A stretch of 64,000 nt of DNA from Muribaculaceae bacterium (GTDB taxonomy: Bacteria > Bacteroidota > Bacteroidia > Bacteroidales > Muribaculaceae): assembly GCA_023664185.1 (NCBI GenBank), contig JAMPGA010000001.1, forward strand, positions 15,280 to 79,279, given 5' to 3'. The notes beneath the pieces were generated by a model. That model made no database searches, had not been told where the DNA came from, and was given only the letters and a program-made list of their open reading frames with translations. A program made the translations under genes and the position numbers. Every line of letters begins with the position of its first letter. Position 1 is the stretch's first letter. Below, piece after piece: positions 16,190-24,527 of the stretch.

Positions 16190-16735
16190 ATGAAAAAGAA
16201 CCTCATTCCTATCGCTCTTGTACTGGCTATAGCCGGAGGGACTCTGTCGTCGTGTATCGGCAGCTTCTCGCTTTCAAACAAGCTTCTGGCCTGGAACAAC
16301 CAGGTGGGTGGTAAGGCCGTAAACGAGCTCGTATTCATCGCTTTCTGGATTGTACCGGTCTATGAAGTATCGTTCCTTGCTGATTTCCTGGTGATCAACT
16401 CCATAGAATTCTGGAGTGGATCGAATCCTGTAGCCAGCGGCACACGGTATATCGATGGTCAGGATGGCCGCTATATGGTGATGTGTGACGGAAAGGGATA
16501 TACCATCACCTCTGAGAACGACGGCACGTCCATGCGTCTTGACTTCAATACTGAAGAGCAGAGCTGGAGCGTGAATCTCCCTGATGGCAACAATTTTGAA
16601 CTCATGACATTCGTGGATAAGACTCATGTTTCGATGCCTGCGGCCGATGGAACAAGAACCGTCGTTGAACTCTCCGACGAGGGTCTCATGGCTTATCGTA
16701 ATGAAATGAGCCGTTCGCTTTGGGCTGCCAAATAA
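16190..16735 (+). CDS. DUF3332 lipoprotein
   Basis: The 181-residue protein has a lipoprotein signal with lipobox LSSC (Cys at 22), followed by GSFSLSNKLLAWNNQVGGKA, the DUF3332 N-terminal signature. The rest is a beta-rich region (about 85-165) and a short C-terminal helix. The family is common in Bacteroidetes and of unknown function. It lies just after mltF and ahead of a strong terminator. Confidence 0.8.
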   Translation: MKKNLIPIALVLAIAGGTLSSCIGSFSLSNKLLAWNNQVGGKAVNELVFIAFWIVPVYEVSFLADFLVINSIEFWSGSNPVASGTRYIDGQDGRYMVMCDGKGYTITSENDGTSMRLDFNTEEQSWSVNLPDGNNFELMTFVDKTHVSMPAADGTRTVVELSDEGLMAYRNEMSRSLWAAK

Positions 16736-16755
16736 AGGGTATTCCCCAACAATAA

Positions 16756-16796
16756 CAAAGTCCCTACGGTCAACGTCGCAGGGACTTTGTTGTTTT
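16756..16796. terminator. Terminator shared by the DUF3332 and priA ends
   Basis: CAAAGTCCCT (16756-16765) pairs perfectly with AGGGACTTTG (16780-16789), then TTGTTTTT. It ends rightward transcription and overlaps the 3' side of the convergent priA gene. Confidence 0.85.
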
Positions 16797-16798
16797 TA

Positions 16799-19270
16799 TT
16801 ACATAGGGTCAACGTCCTGGTATATTATAGCCCCAGTGAGCAATCCCTTGGCAGTCATTTCAATCTTCAGACTCCTGAGCAGTTCTTTCACACGTGTCAC
16901 CGACGCCTTGGGTTCGATCTTGAGCATTATTCGTCTTATATGGTAGTTTTGTATGCGTGCCACCGTGGGTTCCTCTGGCCCCGTCACTCTATTGCCTATT
17001 AGCTCTCTGAGCCGCGATGCCATAGTGTAAGCTATACTCCCGACTGCAGCAGGGTCTTTGTGACGGATATAGATATATATAACCTTTACAAACGGAGGAT
17101 AGACAAATTTTTCCCTCTGAGCCAATTCATATGCATAAAATCCGGTGTAGTCATGCTTCACTAAAAACTCAAAAAGAGGGTGATTGGGCGAATAGGTCTG
17201 GACTGAAACAACGCCATCGCTGCTTTTCCTGCCAGCTCTACCGGACACCTGTTCTATCATATTGAACGCTCTTTCCGAAGAACGGAAGTCAGGAAAATTG
17301 ACCACGGCATCGGCATTAACCACACTCACCACACTCACATTTCCGAAGTCGAGCCCTTTGGTCACCATCTGAGTGCCCACAAGAATGCGGGTTTTGCCAG
17401 CCGAGAAGTCTGATATTATGTTCTCATATCCGTCTTTGTTTCGTGTGGTGTCAAGATCCATCCTCGAAATAGGTATGCCGGGAAAGTTCTGAGCCACTTC
17501 TTCTTCTATTCTCTCGGTGCCATATCCAAGCACCTCAATGCCAGGCTCTTTGCAGGCAGGGCAAACTTGTGGCACCTCATAGGGAGTGCCGCAATAGTGG
17601 CATACAAGCCTATCGATGTTTCTATGATATGTGAGCGACACATCGCAGCAGTCGCATTTAGGCACATAGCCACACTGTTTGCATCGTGCCACCGGGGCAT
17701 AGCCTCGACGATTGAGAAACAGAATGGCCTGACGTCCGTTCTTCAAAGCTTCGTTGACCAGACGGCGGGTGGTGAGTGAGAATATGCCGGATACCTGGCC
17801 TTTCTTTCGAGACTCTGTCATGTCGACTATCTCCATTCTCGGCACGGTGCCTTCGCCAAATCGTTCGGTGAGCTCCACAAGGCCAAAGCGTCCGTTTTTA
17901 GCTTTCCAATATGTTTCGATCGAGGGAGTAGCACTTCCGAGCAAGGTTTTGGCTCCATGCATGGACGCCAGCACTATAGCAGCATCACGGCCATTATACC
18001 TTGGAGCCGGATCTTGCTGTTTGAAAGAGCTTTCGTGCTCCTCGTCGACTATGACAAGCCCCAATGATGCCATTGGCAAAAAGACGGCAGAGCGGGCTCC
18101 AATCACCACACAGGGATCGGATGTGGAAAGAAGTTTTTTCCATATATCTACCCGTTCATTATCAGAAAACTTGGAGTGATATATCACTACCTTGTCGCCG
18201 AATACCTTCTGCAGGCGGGTGGTGAGCTGGGTGGTCAGCGCGATTTCCGGAACCAGATAGAGAACCTGTCTTCCCAGCTTAAGAGTGGCATCAATCAGAT
18301 GAATATATATCTCCGTTTTTCCGCTCGAGGTGACGCCATGAAGCAGTGTTACGTTTTTATCAAACCAGGACTTATGTATCTGTTGCAGAGCGGTGTTCTG
18401 GGCATCGGATAGGGTAGGGAGCTGACCACTGCCGGGGTTGGGACATGAAAAACGGCTCACTTCACGGTGATATATTTCCACAATCCCCTTCTTGGCCATA
18501 GCGGCTATGACTGAGGTGGTGACGCCGCTTTTGTCAAGCAATTCAGTCCTTGTCACTTCCCGGACTTCGGGCTGAGCCTTTTTTAGAAAGCCCGACATCT
18601 CTATTAGTGCCAGCAACGCTTTTTCCTGGAGTGAACCGGTGCGCACGGCATCAAACGACTGATGCAGTCCGTCAGGGTCAGTGCGATCGGCTGTCAGACG
18701 CACAAATGTCTCGCGCCTCGCATGATATCTCTCTACCAGATTTTCGGCTATCATTACCGCACCTTTTTCGAGCAGGGAGTTAACGGCGGGGCCGACAGTG
18801 GTGAGCCCGGTGATCTTTCCCAGCTTTTCGAGCGACAATTTCTTCTCACCGCTTTCAAGCAAGCCGTTGATTATGCCGAGCTCGCGCTGGGTGAGACGGT
18901 TGTCGGGATCCTCCTCAAATCCTTTTACCGGCGATATGAATGTTTCGCTCTCAATCTTAAGGCCAGATGGCATCGCCGCACGGTATACCTCGCCGGGAGT
19001 ACACAGATAGTAGTCGGCTATCCAGTTCCAGAATTTGAGTTGCGGATGTCTCACAATCGGGCCATCATCTATTAGCATAGTGATAGGCTTCACTTCAAAG
19101 TTTCCGGGTGAGATAGGGGTGAGCCCGGAAACTATTCCGGTGTAGCTTTTGCGTCGTCCGAATGGCACAATCACCCTGGAGCCCACTTTTATAGTGTGCA
19201 CCATTTCATCGGATATTTCATAAGTGAATGTGCCGTAAATAGGCACTGGCAAAAGCACTTCGGCAAACAT
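16799..19270 (-). CDS. priA: Primosomal replication-restart helicase PriA
   Basis: PriA reloads the replisome at stalled forks as a 3'-5' helicase. The 823-residue protein has an N-terminal DNA-binding domain, Walker A GVTSSGKTE near residue 310, a DEEH box (VIVDEEHESSFKQ) near 405, and eight paired Cys of the zinc-binding insert (CKQCGYVPKCDCC then CHYC and CPAC, about 527-583). I start it at ATG 19270 (MFAEVLLPVPIYG). A longer in-frame reading to 19579 runs antisense through rnpB and across both promoters, so it is not real. The promoter at 19290-19321 supports this start. Confidence 0.93.
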   Translation of the reverse strand: MFAEVLLPVPIYGTFTYEISDEMVHTIKVGSRVIVPFGRRKSYTGIVSGLTPISPGNFEVKPITMLIDDGPIVRHPQLKFWNWIADYYLCTPGEVYRAAMPSGLKIESETFISPVKGFEEDPDNRLTQRELGIINGLLESGEKKLSLEKLGKITGLTTVGPAVNSLLEKGAVMIAENLVERYHARRETFVRLTADRTDPDGLHQSFDAVRTGSLQEKALLALIEMSGFLKKAQPEVREVTRTELLDKSGVTTSVIAAMAKKGIVEIYHREVSRFSCPNPGSGQLPTLSDAQNTALQQIHKSWFDKNVTLLHGVTSSGKTEIYIHLIDATLKLGRQVLYLVPEIALTTQLTTRLQKVFGDKVVIYHSKFSDNERVDIWKKLLSTSDPCVVIGARSAVFLPMASLGLVIVDEEHESSFKQQDPAPRYNGRDAAIVLASMHGAKTLLGSATPSIETYWKAKNGRFGLVELTERFGEGTVPRMEIVDMTESRKKGQVSGIFSLTTRRLVNEALKNGRQAILFLNRRGYAPVARCKQCGYVPKCDCCDVSLTYHRNIDRLVCHYCGTPYEVPQVCPACKEPGIEVLGYGTERIEEEVAQNFPGIPISRMDLDTTRNKDGYENIISDFSAGKTRILVGTQMVTKGLDFGNVSVVSVVNADAVVNFPDFRSSERAFNMIEQVSGRAGRKSSDGVVSVQTYSPNHPLFEFLVKHDYTGFYAYELAQREKFVYPPFVKVIYIYIRHKDPAAVGSIAYTMASRLRELIGNRVTGPEEPTVARIQNYHIRRIMLKIEPKASVTRVKELLRSLKIEMTAKGLLTGAIIYQDVDPM

Positions 19271-19289
19271 AGTAAATGATTTGAGAATG

Positions 19290-19321
19290 TAAAAATAGTG
19301 AAAACGTGAGAAACTTTCAAA
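19290..19321 (-). promoter_or_regulatory. priA promoter
   Basis: Read on the minus strand, TTTG (19318-19321), 20 bases, then TATTTTTA (19290-19297) fit the -33/-7 consensus with one mismatch. It lies back to back with the rnpB promoter. Confidence 0.6.
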
Positions 19322-19330
19322 TTTTTTTCC

Positions 19331-19338
19331 TAATTTTG
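19331..19338 (+). promoter_or_regulatory. -7 box for rnpB
   Basis: TAATTTTG matches the -7 consensus exactly and lies about 10 bases upstream of the predicted 5' end of RNase P RNA. Confidence 0.65.
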
Positions 19339-19346
19339 CATCATAT

Positions 19347-19806
19347 AAGGCAGTCGGACGGTCGTGTCGCTTGCCGATGCCACAGAGCAAATGCGGCAAG
19401 AGGAAAGTCCGGGCAACAAAGAGCACCATACTCTCTAACAGTGAGCTATCGGTGACGGTAGAGTAACGTGACAGAAAATAACTGCCGGTCGTAATCCCCT
19501 TCACGGGGGGTGTGGCCGGTGATGGTGAAAAGGTGGGGTAAGAGCCCACCGGGTGTTGTGGCAACACAGCATGCCGCACGTCTTATGGGTTGCAAGGCCA
19601 TGTATACCGGCATGTGAGGGCAGACTTGTCTGCATGCTTCACAATGGGCTGCTCGTCCATCGCCGGGGGGTAGGCTGCTCGAGCGCCAAACAGATTGCGA
19701 GGCGCCACTTAGATAAATGACTGCGACCGCCGCGGCAACCTGTCAGATTGCCTGACGAGAAGTTCCGCGACGACATAACCCGGCTTATAGTCCGGCTGCC
19801 TTTTTT
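19347..19806 (+). ncRNA. rnpB: RNase P RNA, catalytic subunit
   Basis: RNase P RNA cleaves the 5' leader from tRNA precursors. The P1 stem is visible: GGCAGTCGGAC near 19349 pairs with GTCCGGCTGCC ending at 19800. Conserved cores are present: GAGGAAAGTCCGGGC (about 19394-19408), AGAGTAACGTGACAGAAA (about 19460), and near the 3' end the CGACGACATAACCCGGCTTA block. A T tract after P1 ends the transcript. Length is about 455 bases, normal for the bacterial type. Confidence 0.96.
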
Positions 19807-19818
19807 AAGAAACAATTT

Positions 19819-19851
19819 GTCCCCGGTCTCATTGATTGTGAGACCGGGGAC
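19819..19851. terminator. Perfect hairpin between rnpB and the ompA-like gene
   Basis: GTCCCCGGTCTCA pairs with TGAGACCGGGGAC around a 7-base loop. It lies between two convergent transcripts and can serve both, though no long U tract follows. Confidence 0.65.
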
Positions 19852-19873
19852 ATTTTCATTCTGAATTCCGTTT

Positions 19874-20728
19874 TTATTTATCTTCTTTGGGGGCCTTGTC
19901 TATTAGATCAAGGAACTGATCGAGCTTGGGGGTAATGATGATTTCTGTGCGGCGGTTGCGCTGACGACCCATTTCAGTGGAATTGTCGGCAATAGGGTTA
20001 TACTCGCCACGTCCGGCTGCCGTGAGTCTGGAAGGGTTAACACCGAAATCATTCTGCAATACCTGCACAATCGACGAGGCTCTCAGGGCGCTGAGGTCCC
20101 AGTTGTTGCGGATGTTTGTGCGCGAGATGGGCACAGGGTCGGTATTACCCTCCACGAGCACGTCATAATCCTTGTACTCGGTGATGATTTTGGCGATCTT
20201 ACCGAGAGTCTGCATGGCTCGGTCGTTCACCTCGTAGCTGCCTGATTTGAAGAGCATATTATCGGCAAGAGAGATGTAGACCACACCTTTTATTACCTTG
20301 ACGTTCACCTCGTCTGCCTCAGAGCCTGTGAGCGAGCGGGTGAGATTGGTGGTAAGGGCAAGGTTCAGTGAGTCGCTCTTCGACTTGGCCTCGACAAGCT
20401 GCTTGATGTATTTGTTTGAGGCATTGATCTGATCGACAAGCTTCGAAATGTTGACATTGCCCTGAGTGTTTTGCTGGATGGAATTGTCGAGTGTCTTCTG
20501 CAGACGGGCATAATCAGCCTTGAGCTGCTCGTTGTGACGACGGGCATCGTCGAGCATCGTCTCGAGATTCTTGCCGTTGGTCTTGCTCTCGGCGAGATTG
20601 ACCTGCATGGTGGTGTAATCCTGCATCAGAGCGTTGTGTTCCGCCTGAAGTGCGGCATACTTCTTGTTGCTCACACACCCGGTGAGGGCAACAACTGCGC
20701 AAAGCGCAATAAGACTTATACCTTTCAT
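19874..20728 (-). CDS. OmpA-family lipoprotein
   Basis: The 284-residue protein has a lipobox LTGC (Cys18), a long helical coiled-coil stretch (about 22-125, rich in Asn/Gln/Glu), and a C-terminal OmpA-like peptidoglycan-binding domain (about 155-277; NNWDLSALRASSIVQVL, then GRGEYNPIADNSTEMGRQRN). It probably links the outer membrane to peptidoglycan, like Pal or OmpA-type lipoproteins. It lies 27 bases downstream of the TIGR04076 gene on the same strand, so the two may form one unit. Confidence 0.85.
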   Translation of the reverse strand: MKGISLIALCAVVALTGCVSNKKYAALQAEHNALMQDYTTMQVNLAESKTNGKNLETMLDDARRHNEQLKADYARLQKTLDNSIQQNTQGNVNISKLVDQINASNKYIKQLVEAKSKSDSLNLALTTNLTRSLTGSEADEVNVKVIKGVVYISLADNMLFKSGSYEVNDRAMQTLGKIAKIITEYKDYDVLVEGNTDPVPISRTNIRNNWDLSALRASSIVQVLQNDFGVNPSRLTAAGRGEYNPIADNSTEMGRQRNRRTEIIITPKLDQFLDLIDKAPKEDK

Positions 20729-20755
20729 AGTCCTGAAGTTGATTTTGTTTGATGA

Positions 20756-21139
20756 TTATAATTCGATTTTGAATATCACAGGCCTTGTCCCGTCGGGGCA
20801 CGAGGCTATGATTGTACCGTTTTCTCCGGGGTTGCCTGGACAATGTGAGGCATCGTCGATAGCTCTCTGGATGGCGCTCCAGGCACGTGGACAGAACCCC
20901 GGGGGACAACCGTTGGAAATATCGAAAGTCTCACCTGTGGCAAACGAATCGCAAGGCCCGCTCTCGGGGTCTTCAAGATAGAGATCCTGAAGGTCGGGGA
21001 AGCAGGCTCGCCTTAACACCGTGACCCTTGATCCTCTCTTGATGCGCAGGGGTTCTGCGGAGGCTTTGGCACTGATATTTCCCATGCCCAAAACTCCGGT
21101 TGCCAGCAATGCTATTTTACAAAATTTCCGTCGGTCCAT
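20756..21139 (-). CDS. TIGR04076-family protein with Tat-type signal
   Basis: This 127-residue protein begins MDRRKFCKIALLATGVLGMG, a twin-arginine signal with a hydrophobic stretch. The mature part is rich in Cys and carries the TIGR04076-type pattern NGCPPGFCPRAW, then ASCPDGTRPVIFKIE. The function of the family is unknown. I start it at ATG 21139 because the -7 box at 21153-21160 lies inside a longer open frame to 21208. A Tat signal would suggest a folded or metal-bound cargo. The neighbouring OmpA lipoprotein acts in the same compartment. Confidence 0.7.
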   Translation of the reverse strand: MDRRKFCKIALLATGVLGMGNISAKASAEPLRIKRGSRVTVLRRACFPDLQDLYLEDPESGPCDSFATGETFDISNGCPPGFCPRAWSAIQRAIDDASHCPGNPGENGTIIASCPDGTRPVIFKIEL

Positions 21140-21152
21140 ACGTTTATATATA

Positions 21153-21160
21153 CAAAGGTA
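21153..21160 (-). promoter_or_regulatory. -7 box for the TIGR04076 gene
   Basis: On the minus strand TACCTTTG matches TAnnTTTG. It is 13 bases before ATG 21139, giving a leader of only about 7 bases and fixing that start over the longer reading. Confidence 0.6.
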
Positions 21161-21235
21161 ACAATTTTCCGACACTTTTCGATTGATGTAAGGCCAAAAA
21201 TCCTTCACAGCACGTCAAAATTCGACATTTTTGCT

Positions 21236-21243
21236 TAACTTTG
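21236..21243 (+). promoter_or_regulatory. -7 box for purT
   Basis: TAACTTTG matches the consensus and lies 28 bases before the purT ATG. No clear -33 element is seen. Confidence 0.6.
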
Positions 21244-21271
21244 CATACGAAAAACCGATCATCACATCAAT

Positions 21272-22456
21272 ATGTCAAAAATAGGAAGCAAAAACACACC
21301 CAGTGGCCGTAAAGCTATGCTTCTGGGAAGTGGAGAGTTAGGTAAAGAAGTGGCAATTGAGCTTCAGAGAATGGGCGTAGAGGTCGTGGCATGCGACAAA
21401 TATGCATCAGCTCCGGCCATGCAAGTGGCCGACAAGGCTCTTGTTTTCAATATGCTTGATCCTGAAGCACTGAGAAACGCAATAGAAACTGAAAAGCCTG
21501 ATCACGTAATTCCCGAGGTTGAGGCAATCGCCACACCAGTATTGGTAAAACTTGAAGAAGAGGGCGTACACGTCACCCCTACAGCTCAGGCTGCCTACCT
21601 CACCATGAACCGCGAAGGTATCCGCCGCCTGGCCGCCGAGACACTCGGCTGTAAGACCTCTCCCTATCGTTTCGCTTCCGACTACGAGGAATTCAAAGAA
21701 GCAGTCAAGGCCGTAGGCATTCCATGTGTTGTGAAACCTGTGATGTCGTCGAGCGGTCACGGACAGAGCGTGATCAAGAAAGAGAGCGATATCGAGAACT
21801 CCTGGCATATAGCCCAGGAGGGCGGTCGTGCAGGCGCCGGACGTGTCATCGTAGAAGGCTTTGTAGATTTTGACTACGAAATTACGCTCCTCACCGTGCG
21901 CTCTGTGTCGGGGACAAAATTCTGCGAGCCCATCGGACACATCCAGGTTGACGGCGACTACCGCTACTCATGGCAACCCCAGGCAATGGCTCCTTCAGCA
22001 AAGGCTGCAGCTCAGGAGATGGCTCGTAAGGTCACAGACGCACTCGGAGGCTACGGCATCTTCGGCGTGGAGCTTTTCGTAAAAGGCGACGAGGTAATTT
22101 TCAGCGAGGTGTCTCCGCGCCCCCACGATACCGGAATGGTCACCATGATATCTCAGGATCTGAGCGAGTTTGCTCTGCATTCAAGAGCATTGCTGGGTCT
22201 ACCCGTACCTGACATCCGCCTTATAGGCCCTTCGGCCTCGAGGGCAATTGTGGTTGAAGGTGACACTCACGAGATTGAGATGGACAACCTGGAGAAGGTG
22301 CTCGAAGAGCCCGGAGTGCAGATGAGAATATTTGCCAAGCCCGAAATCAAGGGTCACCGTCGCATGGGTGTCATACTGGCTACTGCCGACACTGTTGAAG
22401 AGGCTCGAGCCAAGGCAGAAAGAGCCTATGACAAACTTGTGGTAAGAGTGAAGTAA
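21272..22456 (+). CDS. purT: Formate-dependent GAR transformylase
   Basis: The 394-residue ATP-grasp enzyme formylates glycinamide ribonucleotide with formate and ATP in purine synthesis. It has the N-terminal [20 protein letters not shown] nucleotide-binding motif, the central ATP-grasp segment [14 protein letters not shown] (about 154-167) and the metal site [20 protein letters not shown] (about 265-284). Length matches PurT. Its TAA overlaps the next ATG by one base (TAATG), coupling it to the DUF6377 regulator. Confidence 0.94.
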   Translation: MSKIGSKNTPSGRKAMLLGSGELGKEVAIELQRMGVEVVACDKYASAPAMQVADKALVFNMLDPEALRNAIETEKPDHVIPEVEAIATPVLVKLEEEGVHVTPTAQAAYLTMNREGIRRLAAETLGCKTSPYRFASDYEEFKEAVKAVGIPCVVKPVMSSSGHGQSVIKKESDIENSWHIAQEGGRAGAGRVIVEGFVDFDYEITLLTVRSVSGTKFCEPIGHIQVDGDYRYSWQPQAMAPSAKAAAQEMARKVTDALGGYGIFGVELFVKGDEVIFSEVSPRPHDTGMVTMISQDLSEFALHSRALLGLPVPDIRLIGPSASRAIVVEGDTHEIEMDNLEKVLEEPGVQMRIFAKPEIKGHRRMGVILATADTVEEARAKAERAYDKLVVRVK

Positions 22457-24057
22457 TGCTGCTTCGGCTCCTGTTTACAGCAATCGTCATCCTGGTACAA
22501 TCGGCTATTATCACGCCGGTTGTATCAGGTGCCACTATTGACGAATCGGAGGTGAACGCGCAGCTCGAACGACTGGATCGAGAGCTCAGCAAGCGGGATA
22601 TATACATAGACAAACGTCGGCAGTATATAGACTCTCTAAAAAGCATCGCTCAGTCTACTTCCCGCTCCGACACACTCCACACGTCTGCATTGCTGAAAAT
22701 AGGAGACACATATAATGCCTTTAATATCGACTCAGCTCTGTGGTTCTATAACAACGGCTTCAACATAGCCCATACCAACGGCGACGATCAAGCCGCTCTA
22801 AGGTTTGCCTTAAGGAAGCAAAAAATACTTCCCTTGCTGCTGTTTTTCGAACTTGACCGCAAACTCTCCGACTCGATCAATTCCTTGGCAGTGCCTTATG
22901 TATTGAAGGCTGAACAGGTTGATGCTGAGAGGCAGATGCAATTTTACACCGCCAACTTCTTCACAGAATATCCTGCGGTCTACGACAGCTTGATGGCCCT
23001 ACACAACCAGGCACAGGAAAGACTGCTGTCATTGCTCCCTGAAGACACCGGTGCTTACAAGCTCAATAACGCCGAGCACCTGTTTTATAGCGGCGAATAT
23101 TCAAAAGCACAACTGATACTCAGCGAACTGATAAAGGACACAGAGGATACAAATCCCCTCTATGCCCGTGCCAGCCACTTGCTAGCAGAGATCGCCAAGG
23201 TCAACGGCGACAAGAAAGCACACCTGTATTATCTGACGCTCTCAGCAATCTCTGACACCAAGTGCTCGACCCTGGAGGTGACATCCCTGCAGGAGCTCGG
23301 CAAAGCCCTGTATGGACGCGGTGACATCGAGAGGGCACACAATTACCTGCAGGTAGCACTCAACAATGCTGTAGACTGCAATGCCGCTCTGCGCATAATC
23401 CAGACCTCACAGTCCATTCCGCTTATAGATAAAGCCCATAAAAAACAGCTTCGCGCATCGCGCATCAGACTGTATTGGGTTATCGCGGCCATGACTGTGT
23501 TGCTGACAGTGCTGGCTGTGACCATACGCCTCATTTTCAGAAGAAACAGGCAGCTTGATATCCTGACCCGTAAGCTCACCGAGGCCGGAAAGACAAAGGA
23601 CTCGTATATAGCTCAATTCCTCAACCTTTGCTCCATATATATGGATAAGCTAAATCAATTCAACGGGATTGTAAACAGCAAGATATCAGCCGGCAAGGCC
23701 GAGGATTTGCTAAAACTGACCAAGTCAGGAAAATTTGTAGAGGAGCAGTCGAGAGAGTTTTATGAGATGTTTGACGACGCCTTTCTGCATCTCTATCCCA
23801 ATTTCATATCTGATGTAAATTCGCTTCTTCAGCCCGACAAAACTATCATGCTGAAAGAAAACGAAAAACTCAACACTGATCTACGCATTCTAGCACTGAT
23901 GAGACTCGGAGTCACCGACTCTTCACGCATAGCGCAAATGCTCAATTACTCCCTCCATACCATCTATACTTATCGTAATAAATTTAAGAACCGTGCCATC
24001 AATCGGGAGACGTTTGAAAGCGATATCCGAGCCATCCGAGCTACGGCTATAAACTAA
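22456..24057 (+). CDS. DUF6377 membrane-anchored TPR/HTH regulator
   Basis: The 533-residue protein has a signal-anchor, a periplasmic helical TPR-like region (about 60-335), one membrane span (about 339-358, YWVIAAMTVLLTVLAVTIRL), a cytoplasmic coiled coil and a C-terminal helix-turn-helix (about 475-520; SSRIAQMLNYSLHTIYTYRN). This is the DUF6377 layout of Bacteroidetes, interpreted as a one-component membrane regulator that senses outside and binds DNA inside. It is translationally coupled to purT (TAATG). Its target is unknown; the 470-base gap downstream is one possibility. Confidence 0.8.
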   Translation: MLLRLLFTAIVILVQSAIITPVVSGATIDESEVNAQLERLDRELSKRDIYIDKRRQYIDSLKSIAQSTSRSDTLHTSALLKIGDTYNAFNIDSALWFYNNGFNIAHTNGDDQAALRFALRKQKILPLLLFFELDRKLSDSINSLAVPYVLKAEQVDAERQMQFYTANFFTEYPAVYDSLMALHNQAQERLLSLLPEDTGAYKLNNAEHLFYSGEYSKAQLILSELIKDTEDTNPLYARASHLLAEIAKVNGDKKAHLYYLTLSAISDTKCSTLEVTSLQELGKALYGRGDIERAHNYLQVALNNAVDCNAALRIIQTSQSIPLIDKAHKKQLRASRIRLYWVIAAMTVLLTVLAVTIRLIFRRNRQLDILTRKLTEAGKTKDSYIAQFLNLCSIYMDKLNQFNGIVNSKISAGKAEDLLKLTKSGKFVEEQSREFYEMFDDAFLHLYPNFISDVNSLLQPDKTIMLKENEKLNTDLRILALMRLGVTDSSRIAQMLNYSLHTIYTYRNKFKNRAINRETFESDIRAIRATAIN

Positions 24058-24253
24058 ATTAACCATGTCGTCATAGAGATTCAAATATTGGTCAAAAACT
24101 CCGATACAAAGGTCGATAACACCGCGTGTTTTACCTGTCTACTCCTTGATTCCATCTATATTTGGTGTTATATTCTAAAAATATAAATAATTAAAAATCA
24201 GTATAATCATCAATCAATACATTTATATTTTTCTCAATTCAGGCAATACCAAC

Positions 24254-24284
24254 TTGTGCAGCCCTCAATGTTGTGGTAATTTTG
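24254..24284 (+). promoter_or_regulatory. Consensus promoter in the 24058-24527 gap
   Basis: TTG (24254-24256), 20 bases, then TAATTTTG (24277-24284) fit the consensus. The predicted start is near 24290, and no coding frame of size follows before a terminator at 24441. The rest of the gap (24058-24253) shows only AT-rich sequence. Confidence 0.6.
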
Positions 24285-24289
24285 CGAAG

Positions 24290-24482
24290 CGACTCGGAAA
24301 AACAGAGTCAGAATTGCTTTAGGAATCATATCGGAAATTTGTTTTAGATCTAAGAATGATGCATGGATTATAAGAAACGAATTGCATAATAGTAAATGTG
24401 TTTTTATGTTAGGTTTGTAGAGTCTTATTGCTAAGACGGCAGAGGAGTAGCTTCGTGAGAAGAGACTCCTCTGATTCTTTTT
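24290..24482 (+). ncRNA. Candidate small RNA upstream of folP
   Basis: A promoter-like start near 24290 and a strong terminator at 24441-24482 bound about 190 bases without a plausible coding frame. Local hairpins are visible: GACTC/GAGTC at 24291-24309, GTCTTA/TAAGAC at 24422-24437, and the terminator. The middle is unstructured by eye and AT-rich, a possible target-pairing region. I see no long closing stem as in 6S RNA, so the class is unknown. A short untranslated leader that stops before folP is an alternative. Confidence 0.5.
24441..24482 (+). terminator. Intrinsic terminator before folP
   Basis: AGAGGAGT pairs with ACTCCTCT and inner CTTC with GAAG, followed by GATTCTTTTT. It ends 8 bases before the folP -33 element. 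Confidence 0.8.
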
Positions 24483-24489
24483 AAATGAT

Positions 24490-24520
24490 TTTGAAATATT
24501 GCGCAAAATGAGTAATTTCG
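24490..24520 (+). promoter_or_regulatory. folP promoter, probably giving a leaderless mRNA
   Basis: TTTG (24490-24493), 19 bases, TAATTTCG (24513-24520). The folP ATG begins at 24528, only 7 bases after the -7 box, so the transcript should begin at or within a base or two of the start codon. Confidence 0.6.
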
Positions 24521-24527
24521 CGGAATC

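Noticed and set aside
19271..19579. 103-residue N-terminal extension of PriA in frame
   Set aside because: It runs antisense through rnpB and both promoters and has no PriA similarity; MFAEVLLPVP at 19270 is the normal N-terminus.
24290..24482. 6S RNA as identity of the candidate small RNA
   Set aside because: I see no long closing stem with a central bubble joining the 5' and 3' ends; local hairpins dominate.
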